From DASUNP01 sp035249305 (GTDB lineage Bacteria; Acidobacteriota; Blastocatellia; UBA7656): 64,000 nucleotides of DNA. Positions 56,614 through 64,000 of this stretch are shown one piece after another (the stretch's first letter is position 1; every line of letters starts with the position of its first letter). Made by a program: the position numbers and the translations under genes. Under the pieces are notes generated by a model that worked only from the letters and a program-made list of their open reading frames with translations, had not been told where the DNA came from and did no database searches. The stretch spans positions 7,617-71,616 of the forward strand of contig DATFGQ010000085.1 of assembly GCA_035249305.1 (NCBI GenBank). The letters are read 5' to 3'.

Positions 56614-58098
56614 ATGATCAGGAAACCGAAAACGACCAGCGACCTCACAGAACCTTACTATAAACAGATCGAGCTGGTGGTCGAGCATGTCGAGCGGGCG
56701 GCGACGCATTACGACGTGCTGGGGCTAGAGCGCGGGGCGACCGACGCGCAGATTCACCGCGCCTACCAGCGGTCGGTCACCGTTTTAAACCCTCTCAATT
56801 TCAAAACGAAGTCGGACGTGCCGTCCGAGATGCAGCCGAGAATCGATCAAGCATTTCAAACGGTCACGAAAGCCTACTCCGTGCTGGGGAATTACCCGAA
56901 GCGGCGCGAGTACGACGCCGCCTTGCGCGCGGCTTCGCAGGAAGAGAGTGATCCTGATGGCGGCGAGAAAGGCATTGACCAGACCGCCGCGCCGCAAGGG
57001 CCGCATCCCGAGCCGAGCAACGAAGCCATGACGGCCGAAGAGGCCGAGAACCTCCGCAAATCCGAGAGGCTGAGGCTCAAGATACCCGCGCGAGTGATGG
57101 GCTTTGATCGCAACGGCAGCCAGTGGGAAGAGGGTTCGCGGACCATAGACGTGAGCCGCATGGGAGTCCAGCTTCTGATGAAAAAGCGCGTGCGGCACCG
57201 CACGGTCGTTCATCTATCCCTGCCGCTCCCGCTGGAGCTGCGCTCTCACGGAGCGCCTGAAGAAGGTTATAGCGTGTACGCGCTGGTCCGCAGAGTGGAG
57301 CCGCCGAAAAACGGGCTGCGCGTCGTCGCGCTTGAGTTCCTCGGCGAAACCCCGCCCGCGGGCTACACGCAAAAACCGTGGGCCACGTTCCGCACGAAAT
57401 GGACTGGCGTAGAGCGCAGGCGAAGGCCGCGCGAAGAGAAGGCCGTCCAGGTATTCGTAGAATTTCTAGACGATGCAATGCAGCCGATCAGGCGCGAGGA
57501 GGCTCTGACCGAAAACCTCAGCGAGAGCGGCGTGCGAGTATGTTTGACAATGCCCGCGCCGGAATTCGAGATGGTGAAGGTGGCGATCCCTGGTCAAACC
57601 TCCGAGGGCTTGGCCGCGGTGACCGACAGGTACTTCGACAAGGATGGCCTTGAGCGGCTGTGCTTGCGCTATCTCGGCGTATCGGCAACCAGGACACCTG
57701 CGATCAAGCGCGCGGAGAAAGTTGCTCCGAAGGGCAAGAAGATTCTCGTGGCCGACGACGACCCGCCGCTCAGAAAAGTGCTGGGGAAGATACTGAACGA
57801 CGCGGGGTATGACGTAGTGCTTGCCGAAGACGGGAAGATGGCCGTCGAGATGGCCGCCAGCGAAAGGCCCGACCTCGTCATCGCCGACGGCTTGATGCCG
57901 AAGATGCATGGCTTCCTCGCCTGCAAAGCGATCAAAGAGCTTCCGTCATCCCCGAAGGTCATCATGCTTACGGCCGTTTATACGAAGAAGAACTACCGAT
58001 GGGAAGTCCGTGAGCAATACAAAGCGGACGACTTCATGACAAAGCCATTCGAGCTAACAGAGCTTCTGGCCTGCGTCGAAAAACACCTCTCAGCTTAA
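56614..58098 (+). CDS. J-like/PilZ/PilZ/receiver fusion protein
   Basis: 494 aa. Residues about 28-90 look like a J domain (HYDVLGLERGATDAQIHRAY, then AYSVLGNYPKRREYDAAL) but the HPD motif that stimulates Hsp70 is replaced by LNP, so this activity is probably lost. Then two PilZ-like units (about 145-245 and 265-365; TIDVSRMGVQLLMK and TENLSESGVRVCL), then a receiver domain (about 372-493; ILVADDDPPLRKVL, VIADGLMPKMHG, MTKPFE). The PilZ parts suggest c-di-GMP or surface control, the receiver a phosphorelay. I do not know this order as a named family. Confidence 0.88.
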   Translation: MIRKPKTTSDLTEPYYKQIELVVEHVERAATHYDVLGLERGATDAQIHRAYQRSVTVLNPLNFKTKSDVPSEMQPRIDQAFQTVTKAYSVLGNYPKRREYDAALRAASQEESDPDGGEKGIDQTAAPQGPHPEPSNEAMTAEEAENLRKSERLRLKIPARVMGFDRNGSQWEEGSRTIDVSRMGVQLLMKKRVRHRTVVHLSLPLPLELRSHGAPEEGYSVYALVRRVEPPKNGLRVVALEFLGETPPAGYTQKPWATFRTKWTGVERRRRPREEKAVQVFVEFLDDAMQPIRREEALTENLSESGVRVCLTMPAPEFEMVKVAIPGQTSEGLAAVTDRYFDKDGLERLCLRYLGVSATRTPAIKRAEKVAPKGKKILVADDDPPLRKVLGKILNDAGYDVVLAEDGKMAVEMAASERPDLVIADGLMPKMHGFLACKAIKELPSSPKVIMLTAVYTKKNYRWEVREQYKADDFMTKPFELTELLACVEKHLSA

Positions 58099-58154
58099 GA
58101 GCAAAATAGAATTCACCTCGGAGAAGCACCATGGAGTTGTGATAAGAGCGACTG

Positions 58155-58413
58155 AGAGCCTCGAAGAGGGGTGATTCAATGAAGAGGGGTGATTCAATAG
58201 GGAAGCCCTGTAGGGGCGAAGATTCGATAGCCGAAAGCCCCGTAGGGGCGTGATTCAATAGCCCGGCGCAACGCGCCGGGTAAGCCGTCATACGAGAAGA
58301 AGCCCTGAAAGGGCGCGATAAGGGTATCGCCCTTTCAGGGCTTCGCATTTTTGACAACCCGTTCCCAGGGGCGGTGCCCCTGGCTATTGAATTGCGCCTC
58401 TTCGAGGCTTCTT
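58155..58413. repeat. Compound palindromic repeat (GCCTCGAAGAGGC family), copy 2
   Basis: Starts with GAGCCTCGAAGAGG, ends with GCGCCTCTTCGAGGCTTCTT, and shares the GCCCTGAAAGGGCG palindrome and CCAGGGGC units with copy 1. It also holds GCCCCGTAGGGGC and CGGCGCAACGCGCCG units, so it mixes units of other families. Confidence 0.72.
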
Positions 58414-58557
58414 ATTGAATCGATCCCCTCCAGAGCTTTTCTGCTCTGCGTTAACTCCGTGCTCTCTGCGTCTCTGCGGTGAGATGGCTCTTGCTTACCA
58501 TCGCCTCGCTTTTGAGCTTGTTCAACAGGTAGCTGAAAGCTATTCTTGAAGCTCGCG

Positions 58558-59523
58558 ATGAAAGCACAAACGACACCGGAAGAGAAGCCTGCGGCTCGTC
58601 GCCCTCGCCGCTGGCTCCGCATCCTCAAACGCATAGTCATCACGCTCGTCATCATCATAATAATTTTGATCTACGGCGTTTTACCCTTCTGGCTTTCGGG
58701 GCTGGTGACGAGCGCGCGAACCCGGCCTATGGACCGGCAACTGACCACGACCCCCGCGAGTCTAGGCGCTGAATATAAAGACATAGATTTTCAGACCAGC
58801 GACGGGGTCACGATCAGCGGGTGGCTGTTGCCTAGTCGCTCGAAGGGCGCCACGATCATCTATTCGCACGGGTTGTTCCGCTCGCGCCGCGAGCTGTTAG
58901 ACCGCGCGGTCGAGCTGTGGAGACTAGGCTACGGCGCGCTGATGTACGACTCGCGCAACCACGGCGAGAGCGGGCAGGCAAAGGTTAGCCTCGGTTACTT
59001 CGAGAGGCTCGACGCGGAGGCCGCCGTCCGCTACCTCCGCGAGGCCGAGCCCTCAACGCGCATCATCCTGTTCGGCATTTCGATGGGCGCGGCGACCGCG
59101 TTGCTCGCGGCGGCCGAGACTCCAGAGGTGCGCGCCGTGATCTCCGACAGCTCTTTCCTCTCGTTCGAAGACACGACCTCGCATCACGTGAAGCTCTTCC
59201 TGAAGCTCCCTGCTTTCCCGCTGGCAAACGAGATCAGGTATATGATCGAAAAGCGCGCGGGGTTCGACGGCTCGAAGCTCGACGCGCTCGAAGCGGTGAA
59301 AGCAATCGGGCCACGTCCCGCCATGTTCATAGCAGCCGCGCGCGACCCGCGAATGCCCGCCGACATAGCCCAAAAACTTTATGACGCGTCGGCGGCGACA
59401 AAGCGCGACCTGTTGATAGTCGACGGCCCCGGCGCGAACATCCACGGCCATGCTTACCAGGCAGACCCGCGATTGTACGTAGAGCGTGTCGCCGCGTTCC
59501 TGGACACAGCCCTCCGAGATTGA
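58558..59523 (+). CDS. Membrane-anchored alpha/beta hydrolase
   Basis: About 321 aa. An N-terminal membrane helix (IVITLVIIIIILIYGVL) is followed by an alpha/beta hydrolase domain with nucleophile elbow GISMGAA and the His in NIHGHAY. ABHD/YfhR-like; substrate unknown. A TTG at 58546 is possible. It ends three bases before the UPF0182 gene. Confidence 0.88.
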   Translation: MKAQTTPEEKPAARRPRRWLRILKRIVITLVIIIIILIYGVLPFWLSGLVTSARTRPMDRQLTTTPASLGAEYKDIDFQTSDGVTISGWLLPSRSKGATIIYSHGLFRSRRELLDRAVELWRLGYGALMYDSRNHGESGQAKVSLGYFERLDAEAAVRYLREAEPSTRIILFGISMGAATALLAAAETPEVRAVISDSSFLSFEDTTSHHVKLFLKLPAFPLANEIRYMIEKRAGFDGSKLDALEAVKAIGPRPAMFIAAARDPRMPADIAQKLYDASAATKRDLLIVDGPGANIHGHAYQADPRLYVERVAAFLDTALRD

Positions 59524-59526
59524 GAT

Positions 59527-62403
59527 ATGGAAAACGACGACGCGTTTGACGACAAGGTGATCGAAATACGCCCGCGCAAGCGAAGGATCTGGCTTTTCGT
59601 CTTGATTGCGATCGTGCTCTTTCTGTTCCTGCTCGGCTCCCCGCTGATCGGCATCTACGTCGACGCGCTGTGGTTTTCGTCGCTCGGCTTTTCAGACGCT
59701 TACTGGTACAAGTTCCGGCTCGGCGGCCTGTTGTTCGTAATCTTCCTGGTGCTCACCTTCCTGATACTTCGGTTATCGTTCGCGGCGCTTACGCGGTGGC
59801 TCCCACAGCTAAGGGAGCGCCCTCAAATCCGCCTGCGCAGCGTGGAGGACGTGAGGGATGTAAACATCCTCTCGTTCGTCTACAGGCCGGTTGTCTGGCT
59901 TGTGTCGCTGGGCGCGGCGCTGCTCTACGCGATCAGCATGAGCAGCGACTGGTCGGCGTTCGCGCTTTACCTCAACGCTTCGCCCGCGGGCAGCGCGGAC
60001 CCGATCTTTAGGCAGGACGCGAGCTTTTATCTCTTCAAGCTGCCCGCGCTTGAGATCGTAGCAAACTGGTTCTTCACGCTGACGGTGATCATCTTTTTAA
60101 GCGTCTTGGCGATCAGCGCCTACGTCTCGTATTACGAGCGGAGCATAGGGCTTGTCGTCGACGACACGCGCAACCGCGTCGTCGCGATCATAAGCGCGGC
60201 CGGCATCCTGCTCGCCATCGCGATGGCCTGGAACACCTACCTGAGCCGGTTCGACCTGCTGCACACGCCCCACGACCTCTTCACCGGAGTGAGCTACACG
60301 GACGCTCACGTCCTGCTGCCGGGCATGAATGTTTTGATGATAGTTCTGATCGCGGCCGCTGTCGTGCTCGCCGCCAACGCGTTCTTCTTCAAGAGCAAAC
60401 GGATCATCGGGTGGACGGCCGCCGCGGCGGTGATCGTCTGGCTGGTGGCGGTAGTGATCCTCCCGAAGTCGATCTACTCTCTTTCCGTAAAGCCGAACGA
60501 GCTGGCAAAAGAGACGCCATACATCCAGCACAACATCGAGATGACCCGGCGCGCGTTCGACCTCGAACGGTTCGAAGAGAAGCCTTTTATCCCGCAGCCG
60601 ACGCTCACGGCCCGGCACGTGGAAGAGAACCAGGAGACGATCGGGAACATCAGGCTGTGGGACCCGCAGGTGCTGCAATCGACCTTCAAGCAGATACAAG
60701 AGATTCGCCAGTACTACGAGTTCCGAGTCCCCGACATAGACCGCTACGTCCTCAACGGCAAGCTCCGACAGGTGATGCTCGCGGCCAGGGAGATGAACGT
60801 CGATAAGCTCGAAGCCACTTCGAGGAACTGGATAAACCAGCACCTCGTCTACACGCACGGGTACGGCGTGGCCATGAGCAGCGTCAACGAGTTCACGCCC
60901 GAAGGGCTCCCGCACTTGATCGTCAAGGACATGCCCGTGACGAGCGAGGCCCCCGAGATACAGATCAAAAGGCCGGAGATATACTTCGGCGAGGTGACGA
61001 ACCACCACGCTTACGTTCGGACGAACCAGCCGGAGTTCAACTACTCGGCGCAGGGCGATCAAGACTCTTACACGGAATACGAGGGGGCGGCCGGGATACC
61101 CATAGGCGGGATGTTGCGCAAGACGGCGCTCGCCTTCTACCTAGGCGATAACACGAGCCTGCTCTTTTCCGACTACATCACATCTGAGAGCCGAGTGCTC
61201 ATACGCCGCAACGTGCTGGAACGGGCGCGGCAGATCGCCCCCTTCCTGATGTACGAGACGGACCCTTACATAGTGATAAGCAAGGACGGCCGCCTCTTCT
61301 GGATGATCGACGCGTTCACTCACTCCGATCGGTATCCTTATTCGCGCGGGTACCAGGTGGCGGGCCGGTCCATGAATTACATTCGCAACTCGGTCAAGGT
61401 CGTCATCGACGCTTACGAAGGGAAAGCGAGCTTTTACGTATTCGAGCCCGACGATCCGATAATTAAATCGTATCAGAGGATCTTCCCGTCGCTGTTTCGG
61501 CCAGCCGAAGAGATGCCCGAAGACCTGCGCGCGCACGTGCGTTACCCTGACCTGCTGGCCGAAGCTCAGGCGGTGGCTTACACGCTTTATCACATCACGA
61601 ACCCGCAGACTTTCTATAACCGCGAAGACATGTGGGCGATAGCCTCGGTCGAAGTCTCGACGCAGCAAGGCGCGCAGGCGGTCCCCATGCAGCCATACTA
61701 CGTGCTGATGCAATTGCCGGGGTTCGAAAAGAGACTTGAGTTCGTCAGCATACTGCCATTCACGCCGGCCGGGCCGGGGCGAAACAACATGATCGGTTGG
61801 ATGGCCGCCCGCAGCGATAAGGAGACTTACGGCGAGACCCTGCTCTTCACTTTTCCGAAGTCTCTGACCGTCAACGGCCCCGCTCAGATCCGCGCGCGCG
61901 TAAACCAGGACCGCGAGCTCTCGCAGCTCATGACGCTCTGGAGCCAGCGTGGCTCGGAGCTTGTGCGCAGCAACCTGCTCGTGATCCCCATAGGCGACTC
62001 GCTGCTTTACGTGGAATCTTTTTACCTGCAAGCCGAAGGCAGCGGCAGCAAGCTCCCCGAATTAAGGCAGGTCGCCGTGGCGACTCAAAACCGTCTCGCC
62101 ACGGGAAACACCTTTGAAGAGGCGCTCAGGAAGCTAATGGCGGATACCCCGACACAGCAGCCCGCCGAAACCGTGGCGCAGACTGCGCCACCTGCCCGGC
62201 CGCCCGGTGGCGCTCCGTCGCCCACGCCGGCCGCGCCTGCGCAACCGGCGGCGGGCGATCTGGGCGGGCTCGCTCGCCAGGCGCAACAGCTCTTGAGCGA
62301 CTACGAGCGTCTATCGGCCGAGGGCAGGCACCGCGAAGCCGGCGAGAAGCTCGATCAACTCAAGCAGACCATAACAGAGATGAACCGGCGGCGCACACAG
62401 TAG
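59527..62403 (+). CDS. UPF0182-family membrane protein, 958 aa
   Basis: Seven or so membrane helices in the first about 320 residues, then a large outer domain with the family core (RPEIYFGEVTNHHAYVRTNQ, YFLGDNTSLLFSDY type). UPF0182/COG1615 function is unknown. Ala/Pro-rich spacer and a short helical end (LLSDYERLSAEGRHREAGEK). Follows the hydrolase with a three-base gap, so the two are co-translated. Confidence 0.93.
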   Translation: MENDDAFDDKVIEIRPRKRRIWLFVLIAIVLFLFLLGSPLIGIYVDALWFSSLGFSDAYWYKFRLGGLLFVIFLVLTFLILRLSFAALTRWLPQLRERPQIRLRSVEDVRDVNILSFVYRPVVWLVSLGAALLYAISMSSDWSAFALYLNASPAGSADPIFRQDASFYLFKLPALEIVANWFFTLTVIIFLSVLAISAYVSYYERSIGLVVDDTRNRVVAIISAAGILLAIAMAWNTYLSRFDLLHTPHDLFTGVSYTDAHVLLPGMNVLMIVLIAAAVVLAANAFFFKSKRIIGWTAAAAVIVWLVAVVILPKSIYSLSVKPNELAKETPYIQHNIEMTRRAFDLERFEEKPFIPQPTLTARHVEENQETIGNIRLWDPQVLQSTFKQIQEIRQYYEFRVPDIDRYVLNGKLRQVMLAAREMNVDKLEATSRNWINQHLVYTHGYGVAMSSVNEFTPEGLPHLIVKDMPVTSEAPEIQIKRPEIYFGEVTNHHAYVRTNQPEFNYSAQGDQDSYTEYEGAAGIPIGGMLRKTALAFYLGDNTSLLFSDYITSESRVLIRRNVLERARQIAPFLMYETDPYIVISKDGRLFWMIDAFTHSDRYPYSRGYQVAGRSMNYIRNSVKVVIDAYEGKASFYVFEPDDPIIKSYQRIFPSLFRPAEEMPEDLRAHVRYPDLLAEAQAVAYTLYHITNPQTFYNREDMWAIASVEVSTQQGAQAVPMQPYYVLMQLPGFEKRLEFVSILPFTPAGPGRNNMIGWMAARSDKETYGETLLFTFPKSLTVNGPAQIRARVNQDRELSQLMTLWSQRGSELVRSNLLVIPIGDSLLYVESFYLQAEGSGSKLPELRQVAVATQNRLATGNTFEEALRKLMADTPTQQPAETVAQTAPPARPPGGAPSPTPAAPAQPAAGDLGGLARQAQQLLSDYERLSAEGRHREAGEKLDQLKQTITEMNRRRTQ

Positions 62404-62527
62404 CCCCTACATTTTGCATAGCCGCGCGACTTAAACCCAACATTTTGATTGACCTAGCAATTGGGTTTCTGTTAGTATGCGGCCCGAATCGCCAGGATGC
62501 CCCCGTCCAACAAGAGGTGTCTCTTTA

Positions 62528-63790
62528 ATGAAATGTCAGGGTTGTGGGCACGATTATCCTAGCACTCTTACTCGATGCACTCACTGTAGGCTGTTGAACC
62601 CCAAGCGAGCGCAGAGCTCGCGTCTGATTGAATTCCCGCGCAAGGCTCGCGCGGCCGTAGAAAAAGAGCCCATCTCGAACCCTCTGCCCGCGTGGCGGAA
62701 AGAGGTGAACGAAAGAGTCCGCGCGGCAAAAGCGCGACGAAACTTAACGCCCGATCCCGCTCCGGTTCAAGAAACCGCCCAGCCTGTCTCGGAACTCGAT
62801 TACGACGAAGCGAACAGGTACGAGAAACAACTCCCCCAGCGCACCGCGCCCATCACTACGCCGCAGCGGCCGGCGCGGTCATACACGGCGGCGGGCGGCG
62901 TCGAATCTTCCGCGGCCGCGCCCGCGCGCACCGCTCCAAGGACGAACGACACGATCGTCGAAGCCGCGCTCACGCGTGTGCGGCGCGCAAGCGAGAACGC
63001 GAGCCGCGCTTCGCTGCCGAAGATAGAACCGGCCAGGCCCGCACAACCGGCTAAAAGCCCTATCGTCGTCGATAGGGAGGCTACGGCGCGCGCGCTTGAG
63101 CCTGCCGTCGAGGTGCCGCCGAAGACCAAGCTCGTGACTACGCCGCTGCCTCGCATCAATGAAGAGCCGGCGGCCCCGGCCGAGCCGCTGGCCCCGGCGC
63201 CGGAAAAAGCCGAGCCGAGATTGGCCGCTCCGAAAATCTCCGCCGAGCCTATAGAGACGAGCGATCCGGTCGAGGAGATAACGACCAGAGAGACACTGAT
63301 CGTCTTAGACGAGATGGAGCCGGTAGATTATCTCGCGGCCGAGATAAACAAAGTCGCCGCGGGCGACGAGTTCGCGCACGACGAAAGCCCTTCGCTCTTC
63401 ACTCACGTCGTCATAGGGCTGACAGACCTGTTCACCATAGCCTTAAGCTCGACGCCTTTCCTGGCGTTGATAGAGATTACGAACGGCAATTACGCCTTCG
63501 CGCGCACGCGCGGCGCCGTCGCCGCCGTAGTCTTCGTCGTGGCGACTTTTTACCTCGCGCTGACGCAGAGTCTTTGCGGTAAGACGTTCGGGATGATGCT
63601 GACCAACACGCGCGTAGTCGACGCCCGCACCTTCGAGCCAATCACGGCGGGGCGCGCGATGCTCAGAACGCTCGGCTATTACGTGGCGTTCGCCCCCGCG
63701 ATGATCGGCCTGTTGTGGCCCGCGCTCAACCGCAAGCGGCGGGCGTGGCAAGACTATATCGCGGGCACGCTCGTCGCGCGCGATTTCTAA
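62528..63790 (+). CDS. RDD-family membrane protein with zinc-ribbon N-terminus
   Basis: About 420 aa. N-terminal CxxC pairs (CQGCG and CTHC) suggest a zinc ribbon; a long Pro/Ala/Glu linker follows; the C-terminal 130 residues are an RDD domain with three helices and ARG-rich ends. Start at 62528 (AAGAGG upstream). RDD proteins are linked to transport and stress; the precise function is not known. Confidence 0.85.
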   Translation: MKCQGCGHDYPSTLTRCTHCRLLNPKRAQSSRLIEFPRKARAAVEKEPISNPLPAWRKEVNERVRAAKARRNLTPDPAPVQETAQPVSELDYDEANRYEKQLPQRTAPITTPQRPARSYTAAGGVESSAAAPARTAPRTNDTIVEAALTRVRRASENASRASLPKIEPARPAQPAKSPIVVDREATARALEPAVEVPPKTKLVTTPLPRINEEPAAPAEPLAPAPEKAEPRLAAPKISAEPIETSDPVEEITTRETLIVLDEMEPVDYLAAEINKVAAGDEFAHDESPSLFTHVVIGLTDLFTIALSSTPFLALIEITNGNYAFARTRGAVAAVVFVVATFYLALTQSLCGKTFGMMLTNTRVVDARTFEPITAGRAMLRTLGYYVAFAPAMIGLLWPALNRKRRAWQDYIAGTLVARDF

Positions 63791-63805
63791 TCCTGGTTAA
63801 GAAGA

Positions 63806-63848
63806 ACGAAAGGGAGAGCCATGCACTTCGCACGGCTCTCCCTTTCGT
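63806..63848. terminator. Bidirectional terminator between converging genes
   Basis: A perfect 15-bp stem (63806-63820 with 63834-63848) around a 13-base loop that itself can pair further (TGC/GCA). It lies between the RDD gene stop and the stop of the partial minus-strand gene. Confidence 0.85.
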
Positions 63849-63867
63849 CTTGTTGCCTTAATTAAAT

Positions 63868-64000
63868 CTATTGTATCGGAGGGCCGACAAGGAAGACATC
63901 CCAGGCCCATCTGCCTAGCTGCGCGCCGTTTGCATCACGAACTTTAGCACGATAGCGGAACCGGTTGCCGTGCCCGTCTCTGCGCCTCGACTCTCTGTAG
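63868..64000 (-). CDS. C-terminal end of a gene running off the window
   Basis: A 43-residue frame ending in TAG (63870-63868): basic at first (RRRDGHGNRFRYRAKVRDAN), then GRWAWDVFLVGPP. The coding sense fits the terminator just downstream. No family recognised from so short a piece. Confidence 0.55.
   Translation of the reverse strand, partial: YRESRRRDGHGNRFRYRAKVRDANGAQLGRWAWDVFLVGPPIQ

Noticed and set aside
60097..61062. Open frame opposite UPF0182
   Set aside because: Shadow of the family gene; no start signal or recognisable domain.

Overview
This is a GC-rich bacterial chromosomal window with no rRNA, tRNA, phage or plasmid genes. The gene set suggests a Gram-negative-like soil bacterium, most likely Acidobacteriota and perhaps class Blastocatellia. 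That placement is inference from the DUF177-rpmF-plsX-fabD-acpP-fabF block, the many Sec-type secreted proteins, Sco/multicopper genes, UPF0182, and palindromic intergenic repeats. No marker gene here settles it.

Region 1 (1-24.3 kb) is a copper and extracytoplasmic redox island. On the minus strand lie two giant multicopper-oxidase-like proteins (1600 and about 1787 aa), a YVTN beta-propeller protein with c-type heme motifs, a second YVTN protein, a tandem-Sco protein with a heavy-metal-binding domain, and an orphan response regulator. On the plus strand lie a Tat-exported three-domain-type multicopper oxidase, a small secreted beta-rich protein, and a Sco protein fused to two metal-binding domains and a cytochrome c. 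The likely logic is that Sco/HMBD proteins deliver copper, the oxidases oxidise a substrate outside the cytoplasmic membrane (possibly Mn(II), by resemblance to MofA/MnxG-type giants), and heme or propeller proteins carry electrons. This is the best candidate for a little-described system. Between the two arms lies a 1.5 kb stretch with gene relics and a possible non-coding transcript or long leader (consensus promoter at 19193, terminator at 19566).

Region 2 (24.3-27.8 kb) is a 1002-aa secreted fibronectin/Ig-repeat protein behind a repeat element and a hairpin-rich leader.

Region 3 (27.8-36 kb) is a minus-strand lipid metabolism operon: DUF177, rpmF, plsX, fabD, acpP, fabF, then etfB, etfA and ETF:quinone oxidoreductase. 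fabH and fabG are absent.

Region 4 (36-43 kb) holds an ECF sigma factor, a zinc-finger anti-sigma factor and a catalytically dead HtrA-like PDZ protein, then an ArnT-like glycosyltransferase, an LPG-synthase-like flippase-type membrane protein, a secreted hypothetical protein and a second orphan response regulator.

Region 5 (43.5-64 kb) holds an M15-like peptidase candidate, a large subtilase, a TPR/secreted pair, a phosphodiesterase-fused ETF operon, an RNase Z-like hydrolase, an MFS transporter, a J-like/PilZ/PilZ/receiver protein, an alpha/beta hydrolase, UPF0182, an RDD protein, and the end of one more gene.

The intergenic spaces carry at least four families of dispersed palindromic repeats. 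In three places a repeat supplies the stop codon, or the last codons, of the neighbouring gene.
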